From assembly GCF_023148685.1 (NCBI RefSeq), contig NZ_JAHXNL010000002.1, positions 1 through 64,000 on the forward strand: a stretch of 64,000 nt of DNA. Direction: 5' to 3'. The position numbers and the translations under genes are program-made. Source of the DNA: Georgenia sp. EYE_87. Its GTDB lineage: Bacteria > Actinomycetota > Actinomycetes > Actinomycetales > Actinomycetaceae. Below the pieces are notes generated by a model. The model made no database searches and was not told where the DNA came from. It saw only the letters and a program-made list of their open reading frames with translations. Shown in pieces: positions 1 through 6,895 of this stretch; position 1 is the stretch's first letter, and the number at the start of each line of letters is the position of its first letter.

Positions 1-388
1 CGGCGGCGTGGTCGGCGCTGATGTGCCCGGCGGCCAGGGCGGCGGCGGTGGCGGGGAGGTGGTCGCGCAGCCGGCGGGCGGTGGTGACCGCCTTGCCGGC
101 GCGCGTGTGGTGGCGACCGGTCCGGGCGCGGTACCAGGCGGCGAAGGAGCGGGCGCCGGTGGTGGCCCACATCCCGTCGGTCTCGGCGGCGGCCAGGGTC
201 CGGGCGGTGATGGCCTGGAGCTGCCGGTCGAGGGCTTCGATCGCGTCGACCGTCTCGAGGAGCGCGGGGGAGGGCAGGGCCTGCAGGTCCGTCTCGTCCA
301 GGGCGCTCAGGTGCGCGCGGGCCGCGGCGAGGTGATCGGCCACCGAGTTCGGGGAGGCAGGACCGGGGGCCGACTCCGTGGTCGTCAT
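1..388 (-). CDS. DUF222 (13E12-repeat) HNH endonuclease, N-terminal part
   Basis: This is the N-terminal part of a gene that runs off the left edge of the window. The ATG is at 388 on the minus strand, and the reading frame is open to position 1 (about 129 residues). The visible protein starts MTTTESAPG, has an acidic helical segment (VADHLAAARAHLSALDET) and continues through AAETDGMWATTGARSFAAWY and an arginine-rich helix (RTGRHHTRAGKAVTTARR) to HLPATAAALAAGHISADHA. This order is characteristic of the DUF222 domain found in the multi-copy actinobacterial 13E12 family, where a C-terminal HNH nuclease domain normally follows. That domain would lie outside the window, so nuclease function is inferred from the family only. 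The 149 bp between this start and the next gene upstream hold no obvious promoter box. Confidence 0.85.
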   Translation of the reverse strand, partial: MTTTESAPGPASPNSVADHLAAARAHLSALDETDLQALPSPALLETVDAIEALDRQLQAITARTLAAAETDGMWATTGARSFAAWYRARTGRHHTRAGKAVTTARRLRDHLPATAAALAAGHISADHAA

Positions 389-537
389 CGTGCCCCCTTT
401 GTCGCATGGTTCCGGGTCGTTCCGGATCACCACGAGCGTATAGAACGGGCGTTCGAAGCCGCAAGGGTTTCAGCGAATTTCCGCCGAAATTGTGGACAGG
501 TTGGCATTCCAGCCGCCTGTGGACAGACCCGGGGTTT

Positions 538-1629
538 TCAGCCTCGCTTGACGGCGTGCAGGCCGAGCCACGCGGCAAGGTCGTCCAGCTCGGCGTCCAC
601 GGCGGCGCTCATGTCGCGAGCGAACGGCACGTCCTCGTGGACCGCGTTCACGCGCAGCACTCCGGACCTCCGGTCGGCGGCCGCGTCGATCTTCCCGACC
701 AGCTGGTCGCCGTGAAGCACCGGGAGCGCGAAGTAGCCCCACCGTCGCTTCGCGGCCGGCTTGTACATCTCCAGGGTGTACTCGAAGTCGAACAGCTCGA
801 GCGCCCGGGTCCGGTCGTGGACCAACCGGTCGAAGGGCGAGAGCAGCGCGGTGCGGCCCTCGAGCTCGCCGTCGTCGAGCGCAGCCGGGTCCACGCGCCA
901 CACGCCCCTGGTGCCCTCGACCTCGGCCGGGACCCCCGTCTCACCCACGTCGATCGGCTCCACCGGCATGGCGGTGGTCCTGGCCCGGGCGATGCCGAGC
1001 GCTCGGAGCCGGCGCTCGTTCTTGATCCGGCCGGCCTCCGGGCCGGACGGGACGACGACGTCCGCCGGGTAGACCCGGTCGGCGAGGTCCCACAGGCGCT
1101 CGCGCCCGGCGCGACCGGAGACCGCGACCTCGCCGCGCATCATGAGGCACTCGAGCATCTGTGTGACGTTGCGGTTGTTCGTCCAGCCGGTCGACGCCCA
1201 GGGCACCGTCGCCGCGTCGGGGATGTCCCGCGAGGTCAGCGGGCCGTCCGTGCGCAGTCGGTTGAGGACGTCACGACGGAAGGCGTCGTTGCTCCGCAGC
1301 CAGTCCCGGTGACGCTCGTAGGGTGGCCAGTCCGCGGCGGCGGCGAGGTAGAGTCCGACGTCGCTCATCGGACGCACGAGCGCGTTGTGCTCGAAGAGGC
1401 TCCTCTCCACCTCGAGCGCGTCCCGCAGCTGTTCCGGTCGGTACGTCGACCCCAGCCTGCTCCACGCGACCAGGTCAGCCGCCGGCGCGATCGCCGCTGT
1501 CGGGTCGATCTGCAGCATGGTCAGCTGCCGCACGGTCGCCAGCAGATCGTCCGGCCGGTGGGCGTCGAGCAGCTGCGCCCGCACCGCGATCCGCCGCGCC
1601 TGCTCCTTGGTCAGTCGGAGACGGGTCAT
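538..1629 (-). CDS. winged-helix DNA glycosylase of the YcaQ/AlkX family
   Basis: A 363-residue protein starting MTRLRLTKEQARRIAVRAQ. The N-terminal helical region carries LQIDPT at about residues 39-44. In the HTH_42 superfamily, AlkZ-type enzymes have a Q-hydrophobic-Q catalytic motif and YcaQ/AlkX-type enzymes Q-hydrophobic-D; here it reads Q-I-D, so the YcaQ/AlkX type is favoured. These enzymes remove alkylated bases or unhook interstrand crosslinks using tandem winged helices. The typical middle segment (WASTGWTNNRNVTQMLE) and the C-terminal blocks (LLSPFDRLVHDR, YFALPVLHGDQLVGKIDAAADR) are present. The ATG at 1629 was chosen because the family N-terminus begins at the TK-A-RR-I helix; the longer upstream frame is a shadow of the neighbouring gene. 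It is 37 bp downstream of the PIN gene on the same strand and may be co-transcribed with it. Confidence 0.85.
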   Translation of the reverse strand: MTRLRLTKEQARRIAVRAQLLDAHRPDDLLATVRQLTMLQIDPTAAIAPAADLVAWSRLGSTYRPEQLRDALEVERSLFEHNALVRPMSDVGLYLAAAADWPPYERHRDWLRSNDAFRRDVLNRLRTDGPLTSRDIPDAATVPWASTGWTNNRNVTQMLECLMMRGEVAVSGRAGRERLWDLADRVYPADVVVPSGPEAGRIKNERRLRALGIARARTTAMPVEPIDVGETGVPAEVEGTRGVWRVDPAALDDGELEGRTALLSPFDRLVHDRTRALELFDFEYTLEMYKPAAKRRWGYFALPVLHGDQLVGKIDAAADRRSGVLRVNAVHEDVPFARDMSAAVDAELDDLAAWLGLHAVKRG

Positions 1630-1666
1630 CCTGCTTTGCCCCGGTCTGCCCGGGCGACCTGCCGCA

Positions 1667-2074
1667 TCAGGCGGTCGGGTCGAGCAGCGCCGCGAACGGC
1701 GCGGTCCGGACGACGCCCGCCACAGCCCGCTCCAGCTCGGCGTCGAGGGGGACCAGGGCGTCCGCCTGCAGCTGGGTGAGCGCCACGTACTCGGCGTCGT
1801 AGGTCGAGGCCCAGCCCAGCAGTGTCGCCAGCTCCCACGCACGACGGCGGAGGACGGCGTCGCCCAGCAGCCGGATGCGCATCGCGCCGACCCGCGCGAG
1901 GCGGTCGAGCGCGACGTCGGCCGGCAGCGCGTCGCGGTGGACGGCCTCGTGCATCGTCGACAACGCCTGGGAACGCAGCAGGGTCGGAGCCAGTAGCTCA
2001 TGGGCGTCGGGCACCTCGGCGCCTTCCGCCGCGAGTCGGAGCGCGGCGGCCGCGTCGACGACGAATCTGGTCAT
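1667..2074 (-). CDS. PIN-domain protein (VapC-like), no antitoxin beside it
   Basis: A 135-residue single-domain PIN protein starting MTRFVVDAAAALRL. PIN domains are Mg2+-dependent RNases that usually use four acidic residues. Visible here are the first Asp (VVDA), the third in TYDAEYVALT and the fourth in LVPLDAEL. The position normally held by the second acidic residue (L-x-x-E-V in many VapC proteins) reads RSQALS, a Gln. VapC toxins are normally co-transcribed with a small VapB just upstream. Here the upstream 248 bp hold only a repeat-rich non-coding stretch, and downstream comes the YcaQ-like gene. It may be an orphan or a non-toxic PIN family member. The start at 2074 is preceded in frame by repeat-encoded low-complexity sequence, which is unlikely to be translated. 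Confidence 0.75.
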   Translation of the reverse strand: MTRFVVDAAAALRLAAEGAEVPDAHELLAPTLLRSQALSTMHEAVHRDALPADVALDRLARVGAMRIRLLGDAVLRRRAWELATLLGWASTYDAEYVALTQLQADALVPLDAELERAVAGVVRTAPFAALLDPTA

Positions 2075-2128
2075 GAGCACCTCGCTTCGGATCGGGACGA
2101 CGACGGCGGGAGGCCGCGACGACGGCGG

Positions 2129-2182
2129 GCGACCGCGGCGGGGCGGGCGACCGCGGCGGGGCGTGCGACGGCGGCGGGGCTC
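2129..2182. repeat. three 18-bp tandem repeats upstream of the PIN gene
   Basis: Three consecutive 18-bp units (GCGACCGCGGCGGGGCGG and variants) lie at 2129-2146, 2147-2164 and 2165-2182, with a partial unit before them. They sit in the 248-bp gap between the minus-strand PIN gene and the plus-strand SDR gene. In one minus frame they would read PAAVAR repeated, which makes upstream gene starts look longer than they are. No function can be assigned. Confidence 0.8.
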
Positions 2183-2322
2183 GCCCCGGTCATTCTCCCG
2201 GGACACGTCGCCGGGCGCCGGAGATTTCCAGGTCGACCGACGTGGTGGTGCCGAAGCGCCCTCACGGAGCCGCGGACCGCAGGAGAATACGGGGGCATCC
2301 ACATCACAAAGGAGTGAGGAAC

Positions 2323-3078
2323 ATGTCCTTCGAAGGCAAGGTGGCCATCGTCACCGGTGGCGGGTCCGGACTCGGCGAGGCGATCGGCAAGGAGCTGGCC
2401 GCCAAGGGCGTCAAGGTGGTGCTCAGCGACATCAACGCCGAGGCCGCCGAGCGGGTGGCGAGCGAGATCTCCGGCGCCGGCGGGACGGCGTCGGCGATCG
2501 AGCAGGACACCGCCCTGAAGGAGGACTCCGAGAAGGTCGTCAGGTACGCCGTCGACACCTATGGCGCGCTGCACCTGGCGGTGAACAACGCGGGCATCGG
2601 CGGCCCGCAGGCGCCGGCCGGCGAGACAGACCTGGAGGCGTGGGACAAGGTCATCGACATCAACCTCAACGGCGTGCTCTACGGGATGCGGTACCAGATC
2701 CCCGAGATGCTCACCGCCGGTGCGGAGCGCTGCGCGATCGTCAACATGGCGTCCATCCACGGCACGGTGGCCGCCATCGGCAACGGGGCGTACACCGCGG
2801 CGAAGCACGGCGTCGTCGGCATCACGAAGAACGCCGCGGCGGAGTACGGACCGCAGGGGCTGCGCATCAACTCCGTCGGGCCGGGCTACATCATGACCCC
2901 GCTGCTGGAGAACAATCTCAGCCCCGAGATCCTGCAGCTGCTGGTCACCCGGCACCCGCTGGGAAGGCTCGGCCGCGCCGAGGAGGTGTCCCACCTGGTG
3001 TGCTTCCTGCTGTCGGAGGAGGCGTCGTTCATGACCGGCGGGTACTACCTCGTCGACGGCGGCTACACCACCGTCTGA
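2323..3078 (+). CDS. SDR-family oxidoreductase
   Basis: A 251-residue classical short-chain dehydrogenase/reductase. The Rossmann glycine motif is TGGGSGLGEAIG near the N-terminus, followed by NNAGIGG, the catalytic serine in MASIHG, and the Tyr-x-x-x-Lys pair in YTAAKHG, with the usual C-terminal GGYYLVDGGYTTV. Such enzymes reduce or oxidise alcohol/carbonyl groups with NAD(P)H; the substrate cannot be read from the sequence. The ATG at 2323 was chosen because AAAGGAG at 2308-2314 gives an ideal Shine-Dalgarno site; the frame extends upstream without support. It is a single-gene unit, divergent from the PIN gene and convergent with the M23-like gene, with an 18-bp tandem repeat after its stop. 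Confidence 0.93.
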   Translation: MSFEGKVAIVTGGGSGLGEAIGKELAAKGVKVVLSDINAEAAERVASEISGAGGTASAIEQDTALKEDSEKVVRYAVDTYGALHLAVNNAGIGGPQAPAGETDLEAWDKVIDINLNGVLYGMRYQIPEMLTAGAERCAIVNMASIHGTVAAIGNGAYTAAKHGVVGITKNAAAEYGPQGLRINSVGPGYIMTPLLENNLSPEILQLLVTRHPLGRLGRAEEVSHLVCFLLSEEASFMTGGYYLVDGGYTTV

Positions 3079-3085
3079 CGGGTTC

Positions 3086-3139
3086 GCGACGTCCGGCCGG
3101 TGGGCGACGTCCGGCCGGTGCCTGGCGTCCGACCGGTGG
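3086..3139. repeat. three 18-bp tandem repeats after the SDR stop codon
   Basis: Units at 3086-3103, 3104-3121 and 3122-3139 share the pattern GCGACGTCCGGCCGGTGG with a few changes in the third. Each contains a CCGGCCGG- or CCGACCGG-type core, so the array can fold locally. It fills the space between the convergent SDR and M23-like genes. There is no T-tract, so a terminator role is only a guess. Confidence 0.8.
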
Positions 3140-3158
3140 GTTGCCCCTGTCTCGGGAG

Positions 3159-3911
3159 TCACGACGTCGGCAGCGGCTCGACGATGTCGCCGTCCCGCGG
3201 CACGCCCGACGTGACGTCCTCGGTCCGCCCGCCGCGCGGGCGGACCGAGCGATAGTCGCGGAACGTCATCGGCAGGCCGCGCGCCCGTACCAGGTCGGCG
3301 GAGTCCATCACCTGTACGTGCACGTGGGGCTGCGTCGAGTTTCCGGAGTTGCCGCACCGGGCGACCGGGCGGCCCGCCGCGACGTCGTCGCCCGGCCGGA
3401 CTTGCAGCGAGCCCCGCCGCAGGTGCACGAGGCCGACGTACGGCCCGGAGGCTCCCAGCGCGAGGATCACGTAGTTGCCCGCGACGGCGCCGAGGCCCTG
3501 CCTGAGCCGGCCGGCCTGCGTGAGCAGGTAGGGCACCAGGGTCAGCGGCGAGCGCCTGGCGGGATGGTCGGGCTCGCCGTCGTGCACGGCGACCACCCTT
3601 CCCGACGCCGGGGCGAGGATCGGCTGGTCGAAGCCGAGGAACCGCTCGGGTGGCTCGGTGGCGGCCACGGTGCGCCAGTCCCGCACCGGGGCGGTGCGCC
3701 CGCGCCGGTCGACGGCGACGAAGTCGATCGCGAACGTCTCGCCGAGGAGGTGCGTGCCGTGGCTGGGCACCCTCGTCGCCGGGCTGTTCTGCACGGTCCA
3801 GGTGCCGCGGAACGGCAGGGTCAGCGGCACCGGTGCGAGTCCAGGGTCCGGCACGTACGCGTCCGCCGCCCGGACCGCTGCCGTGAGGTCGTCCTCTCCG
3901 CCGTCGCGCAT
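3159..3911 (-). CDS. M23/LytM-type metallopeptidase domain protein without signal peptide
   Basis: About 250 residues (MRDGGEDDLTAAV at the N-terminus). The zinc-site elements of the LytM fold are visible: HGTHLLGETFAIDF supplies the first His and the Asp with a longer spacing than the classical H-x3-D, and HVHVQV near the C-terminus gives the H-x-H motif. In between lies a GNYVILAL...VGLVHLRRGSL stretch and VRPGDDVAAGRPVARCGNSG, the usual M23 beta-barrel sequence. The family cleaves peptidoglycan cross-bridges or is a catalytically inert LytM scaffold. There is no signal peptide or membrane helix, so export is not evident. The start at 3911 has a GGAGG 11 nt upstream. An in-frame ATG at 3947 would add 12 residues but has no ribosome site. 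Confidence 0.8.
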   Translation of the reverse strand: MRDGGEDDLTAAVRAADAYVPDPGLAPVPLTLPFRGTWTVQNSPATRVPSHGTHLLGETFAIDFVAVDRRGRTAPVRDWRTVAATEPPERFLGFDQPILAPASGRVVAVHDGEPDHPARRSPLTLVPYLLTQAGRLRQGLGAVAGNYVILALGASGPYVGLVHLRRGSLQVRPGDDVAAGRPVARCGNSGNSTQPHVHVQVMDSADLVRARGLPMTFRDYRSVRPRGGRTEDVTSGVPRDGDIVEPLPTS

Positions 3912-4137
3912 GAAGCCCCGCCCTCCGTCGGCCGTCGTCCTTGTCATCGTGGCGCCGCGGCAGGGGCGCCGTCGACCCATTTCTCCGGCCGGGGCCGGAG
4001 AACCCTTCCGGCGTCGCGTTCTCCGGTGGACGATGGGAGGCGACGGGCGTCGGCGCCGGTCGTCAGCGGAGGTGGGCCATGGACGTCGCCCTCGTACGGG
4101 AGAGTCGCACCGCGCTGACCGAGGCAGGAGGACCGCG

Positions 4138-4368
4138 ATGACACGGGCCGAGCCGGGCGACCGGATCATCGTCCCCGCCGGCCAGGTCGGCGGGCACGAC
4201 CGTGACGGCGAGGTGCTCGACGCCCGCGGCCCGGGCGGCACGCCGCCCTTCCTGGTGCGGTGGTCGGACGACGGGCACGTCTCACTCTTCTTCCCCGGCC
4301 CCGACACCGTCGTCCACGACGGCAGCACCCGCGTCCCGCCGCCCGCGCCGGGCGGGCGGTGGGGCTGA
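4138..4368 (+). CDS. DUF1918-domain protein
   Basis: A 76-residue protein starting MTRAEPGDRIIVPAG, with GGHDRDGEVLDARG, PPFLVRWSDDGHVSLFFPG and a basic, proline-rich end. This is the whole of the DUF1918 family, a small beta-rich domain common in actinobacteria and of unknown biochemical function. The Trp-Ser-Asp-Asp-Gly-His segment is the most conserved part. The ATG at 4138 follows AGGAGG at a good distance. The next gene, a zinc alcohol dehydrogenase, starts 3 nt after its stop, so the two form an operon and are probably translationally coupled. DUF1918 has been noted beside stress-related genes in actinobacteria, but nothing here proves a role. Confidence 0.9.
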   Translation: MTRAEPGDRIIVPAGQVGGHDRDGEVLDARGPGGTPPFLVRWSDDGHVSLFFPGPDTVVHDGSTRVPPPAPGGRWG

Positions 4369-4371
4369 GGG

Positions 4372-5370
4372 ATGCGCGCCTGGGTCGTGGCGGAGCCTGG
4401 TCCGGTCGCCGGGCACCCGCTGGAGTGGACGGAGCTGGCGGACCCGGTGCCCGGGCCCGGGCAGGTGCGCCTCCGCGTCGAGGCGTGCGGAGTGTGCCGC
4501 ACCGACCTGCACCTGGCGGAGGGCGATCTCGCCCCGCGTCGACCGCGCACCGTCCCGGGTCACGAGGTGGTCGGCCGGGTCGACGCCGTGGGCCCCTCCT
4601 CCGAGCGGTTCGTCGTGGGGGATCGGGTCGGGGTGGCGTGGCTGCGAGGCACGTGCGGGCGGTGCCGGTGGTGCCGCTCGGGACGGGAGAACCTCTGCCC
4701 GCGCGCCACCTTCACCGGCTGGGACGCCGACGGCGGCTTCGCCGAGCTCGCGATCGTCGACGAGAGCTTCGCCTACCGGCTTCCCGGGGACGTCCCCGCG
4801 ACGGCTGCCGCCCCGCTGCTGTGCTCGGGCATCGTGGGGTACCGCGCGCTGAAGCGGGCGACGTTGCCGCCGGGCGGCCGCCTCGGCCTGTACGGGTTCG
4901 GCGCCTCCGCCCACCTGGTGGCCCAGGTCGCCGTACGGCAGGGCGCCACCGTGCACGTCATGACCCGGTCGCCGGCCGCGCAGCGCCTCGCGCTCGAGCT
5001 CGGCGCGGCCTCCGCCTCCGGCGCCGACGCCGAGCCGCCCGAGCCGCTGGACGCGGCCGTCGTCTTCGCACCGGTGGGCACGCTCGTGCCGCCCGCGCTG
5101 CGGGCGCTCGACCGCGGCGGCGTCTGCGTCGTCGCCGGCATCCACCTCACCGACGTCCCCGCGCTCGACTACGAGCGCGAGCTGTTCTACGAGCGGGAGC
5201 TCCGGAGCGTCACGGCCAGCACCCGGGCGGACGGCGACGAGTTCCTCCGGCTCGCGGCGGCGCTGGACGTGCGCCCCGCGACGACCGTCCGGCCGCTGGC
5301 CGCCGCGGCCGACACCTTGGCCGACCTCGCGGCCGACGCCTACGAGGGGGCCGCCGTCCTGGTGCCGTGA
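4372..5370 (+). CDS. zinc-dependent alcohol dehydrogenase family protein
   Basis: A 332-residue medium-chain dehydrogenase/reductase. The catalytic zinc ligands are visible as EACGVCRTDLH (Cys plus the neighbouring region) and PGHEVVGRV (His-Glu). The structural zinc lobe has four cysteines in GTCGRCRWCRSGRENLC. The nucleotide-binding region is YGFGASAHLVAQVA, a slightly unusual G-x-G-x-x-A variant of the usual G-x-G-x-x-G. The C-terminus is YEGAAVLVP. It resembles the zinc-binding alcohol dehydrogenases often annotated adhA/AdhP-like in actinobacteria; the substrate is unknown. It starts 3 nt after the DUF1918 gene and probably shares its mRNA. Its stop codon lies inside a 10-bp tandem repeat. 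Confidence 0.9.
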   Translation: MRAWVVAEPGPVAGHPLEWTELADPVPGPGQVRLRVEACGVCRTDLHLAEGDLAPRRPRTVPGHEVVGRVDAVGPSSERFVVGDRVGVAWLRGTCGRCRWCRSGRENLCPRATFTGWDADGGFAELAIVDESFAYRLPGDVPATAAAPLLCSGIVGYRALKRATLPPGGRLGLYGFGASAHLVAQVAVRQGATVHVMTRSPAAQRLALELGAASASGADAEPPEPLDAAVVFAPVGTLVPPALRALDRGGVCVVAGIHLTDVPALDYERELFYERELRSVTASTRADGDEFLRLAAALDVRPATTVRPLAAAADTLADLAADAYEGAAVLVP

Positions 5371-5400
5371 CGTGCCGGGACGTGCCGTGACGTGCCGTGA
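5361..5400. repeat. four 10-bp tandem repeats over the dehydrogenase stop codon
   Basis: Four copies of a 10-mer (consensus CGTGCCGTGA) run from 5361 to 5400. The first copy contains the TGA stop of the dehydrogenase gene. The array ends 9 bp before the stop of the convergent GyrI-like gene. No hairpin potential is obvious. Confidence 0.8.
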
Positions 5401-5409
5401 CGACGCGCG

Positions 5410-5889
5410 TCAGGACTCCTCCTTCTCCGGGCCGGAGACCAGCCAGACGACGCGGGTGCGCCACGTGGCGGGGTCGGGGTCGGACGCCGGCCCGGAGTCG
5501 TAGCGTTCCCACATCTCCTCCTCGGCGTGCAGCCCGTGCTCGCCGAGCCAGGCCTCGAGGGCGGCGTAGGTCTCGCGCAGCGTCTCGTACGGCCCGACGT
5601 GGACCGCCTCGGCCGCACGGCCCGCGGGCAGCATGCCGCCGACGAGCTCCCCCGACCCGGCGAACGGCTCCGCCACGGGGAAGCCGGCCTCGATGTCGAC
5701 GGTCTCGGCGGGTCGGCCTCGGTAGCGGGCGAACGGGGCTCCCGTCGGATCGACGTGGGCGTCCCGCAGCGCCCGGATCACGTCGTCGAAGATCTCGGCG
5801 AAGAACTCCTGCATCTGGTCCACGCGAATCTCGCGGCGGATGCCCACGGTGGGCTGTTCCTCGTGGTCGATGATCGTGACCTCAACCAT
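5410..5889 (-). CDS. GyrI-like / AraC effector-binding domain protein
   Basis: A 159-residue protein starting MVEVTIIDHEEQPTVGIRRE. The pattern of a short beta-strand, QPTVGIRREI, a helix (MQEFFAEIFDDVIRALRDA), PFARYRGRP, DIEAGFPV and HVGPYETLRETYAALEAWL is typical of the GyrI-like small-molecule-binding fold, also found as the effector domain of AraC and MerR regulators. Stand-alone versions bind or hydrolyse small hydrophobic or cyclopropanoid compounds; the conserved Glu-Trp region near the end (AEEEMWERYDSGP) fits the pocket. No DNA-binding domain is attached. The ATG at 5889 follows GGGAGG. It is convergent with the dehydrogenase gene and lies 112 bp from the stop of the next minus-strand gene. 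Confidence 0.8.
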   Translation of the reverse strand: MVEVTIIDHEEQPTVGIRREIRVDQMQEFFAEIFDDVIRALRDAHVDPTGAPFARYRGRPAETVDIEAGFPVAEPFAGSGELVGGMLPAGRAAEAVHVGPYETLRETYAALEAWLGEHGLHAEEEMWERYDSGPASDPDPATWRTRVVWLVSGPEKEES

Positions 5890-5960
5890 GGCGTTCCCTC
5901 CCGGTGCGTCGTCGAGCCGGCACTGCCATCGAACACCCCGGTGCGGGGGGCGTGGACGGT

Positions 5961-6008
5961 TTCGGCGGTACGCCCGGGCGTTCGGCGGTACGTCCGGGCG
6001 TTCAGCGG
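5961..6008. repeat. two 20-bp tandem repeats plus a partial third at a stop codon
   Basis: TTCGGCGGTACGCCCGGGCG at 5961-5980 is repeated with one change at 5981-6000. It continues as a partial copy into the last codons of the minus-strand gene ending at 6002. CGCCCGGGCG-type cores are palindromic. It is one of several short arrays at gene ends in this window. Confidence 0.8.
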
Positions 6009-6775
6009 AGGTTCGCGCGGCACCTCCGCTCCAGCTCTCGGCGCTGACGCACCCGCTCGCGCAGCGACCTGCGCGGCTCGAGCCCCACGGTGTCCGGGGC
6101 CCGGCGCACCGACAGCTCCGACCCGTCCCAGTCGCCCTCGAAGGACCACCGGGTCCACTCCTCGAGGTCCGGGAACGAGGCGTCCTGGCCGAAGAGCGCC
6201 GCCGCACCCGGTGGGAGCGGCGTCTCGGCCCGCAGGGCGATCCGATCGGCGCCGGGGCGCTCCTCGTCGGCCCGCACCGCCCCGACCACCACCTCGCCGT
6301 CCGCGGCGACCGCGAGCAACCGATCGTCGGGGTGGCTCCGCGCCGGGAAGGGCCGCATCGCGACGACGTCGATGTGCAGCAGGAGCCTGGGCAGGTACCA
6401 CCAGTGCTCGCGGCACAGGAGCGGGGAGTCGGCGAGCAGCCGCGAGGGAGGGTAGCGGCGGAGCTCGTGCACGAGCAGGTCCCGCCGGAACGTCTCACCC
6501 GTGCGGTCCTCGGTCAGCGACGGCGTCCCGCGCAGCATGGTGGGGCGGAATCCCGCCCCCGTCGAGCGGGTCTCCGCCATCGTCGCGACCACCTCCGGCG
6601 CCGCGGCGACGGCGCGAGCCACGTCGGCGTCGGCGTAGGTGAAGGCGACCACGGGGCCGTCGGGCCCGGGCAGGAGCACCACGCCGTGCACCCGGGGCTC
6701 GCCGTCGCCGGTGAGCCACGACAGCTCGGCCACGGAGGAGGCGCGCACGGCCCGCACCACCTCCAGGGTCGCCAT
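6002..6775 (-). CDS. hypothetical protein with a possible flavin-split-barrel N-terminal half
   Basis: A 257-residue soluble protein starting MATLEVVRAVRASSVAELSW. The first 110 residues (WLTGDGEPRVHGVVLLPG, VVAFTYADADVARAVAAAP) resemble the pyridoxamine-5-phosphate-oxidase-like split barrel, in which one strand pair checks a small-molecule or flavin ligand. The rest contains HELRRYPPSRLLADSPLLC, CREHWWYLPRLLLHIDVV and DDRLLAVAADGEVVVGAVR, which I do not recognise. The C-terminus is strongly basic. The fold call is an inference from the hydrophobic pattern. The ATG at 6775 has GGAGG about 8 nt upstream. It is divergent from cstA across a 120-bp region that contains a CRP/GlxR-like site, so that site could affect both genes. 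Confidence 0.6.
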   Translation of the reverse strand: MATLEVVRAVRASSVAELSWLTGDGEPRVHGVVLLPGPDGPVVAFTYADADVARAVAAAPEVVATMAETRSTGAGFRPTMLRGTPSLTEDRTGETFRRDLLVHELRRYPPSRLLADSPLLCREHWWYLPRLLLHIDVVAMRPFPARSHPDDRLLAVAADGEVVVGAVRADEERPGADRIALRAETPLPPGAAALFGQDASFPDLEEWTRWSFEGDWDGSELSVRRAPDTVGLEPRRSLRERVRQRRELERRCRANLR

Positions 6776-6810
6776 CGACGGGCCTCCGTGCGTGATTTCG
6801 CCCTCTGCCG

Positions 6811-6839
6811 TTGAAACCGCGGCATTGTAGCGCGAGAAT
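6811..6839 (+). promoter_or_regulatory. possible sigma-70-type promoter upstream of cstA
   Basis: TTGAAA at 6811-6816 and GAGAAT at 6834-6839 are separated by 17 bp, a plausible -35/-10 pair. Transcription would begin near 6846, just before the CRP/GlxR-like palindrome. The -10 match is partial, so this is tentative. Confidence 0.4.
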
Positions 6840-6849
6840 CGGGCAAGGG

Positions 6850-6865
6850 TGTGACCTGCTTCACA
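6850..6865. promoter_or_regulatory. CRP/GlxR-type binding site (TGTGA-N6-TCACA)
   Basis: A perfect 16-bp palindrome, TGTGACCTGCTTCACA, lies 31-46 nt before the cstA start. It matches the cAMP-receptor (CRP/GlxR) consensus of actinobacteria. Carbon-starvation gene cstA is a classical CRP target in Escherichia coli. If the promoter at 6811-6839 is used, binding would fall at the transcription start and would repress; another, downstream start could make it activating. Confidence 0.75.
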
Positions 6866-6895
6866 GTGCCGTGAGGTGACCGAGAGGAGCGTGCC

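Noticed and set aside
538-2001. long version of the YcaQ-like gene starting at 2001
   Set aside because: The extra N-terminus is a shadow of the PIN gene, and the family N-terminus begins at 1629.
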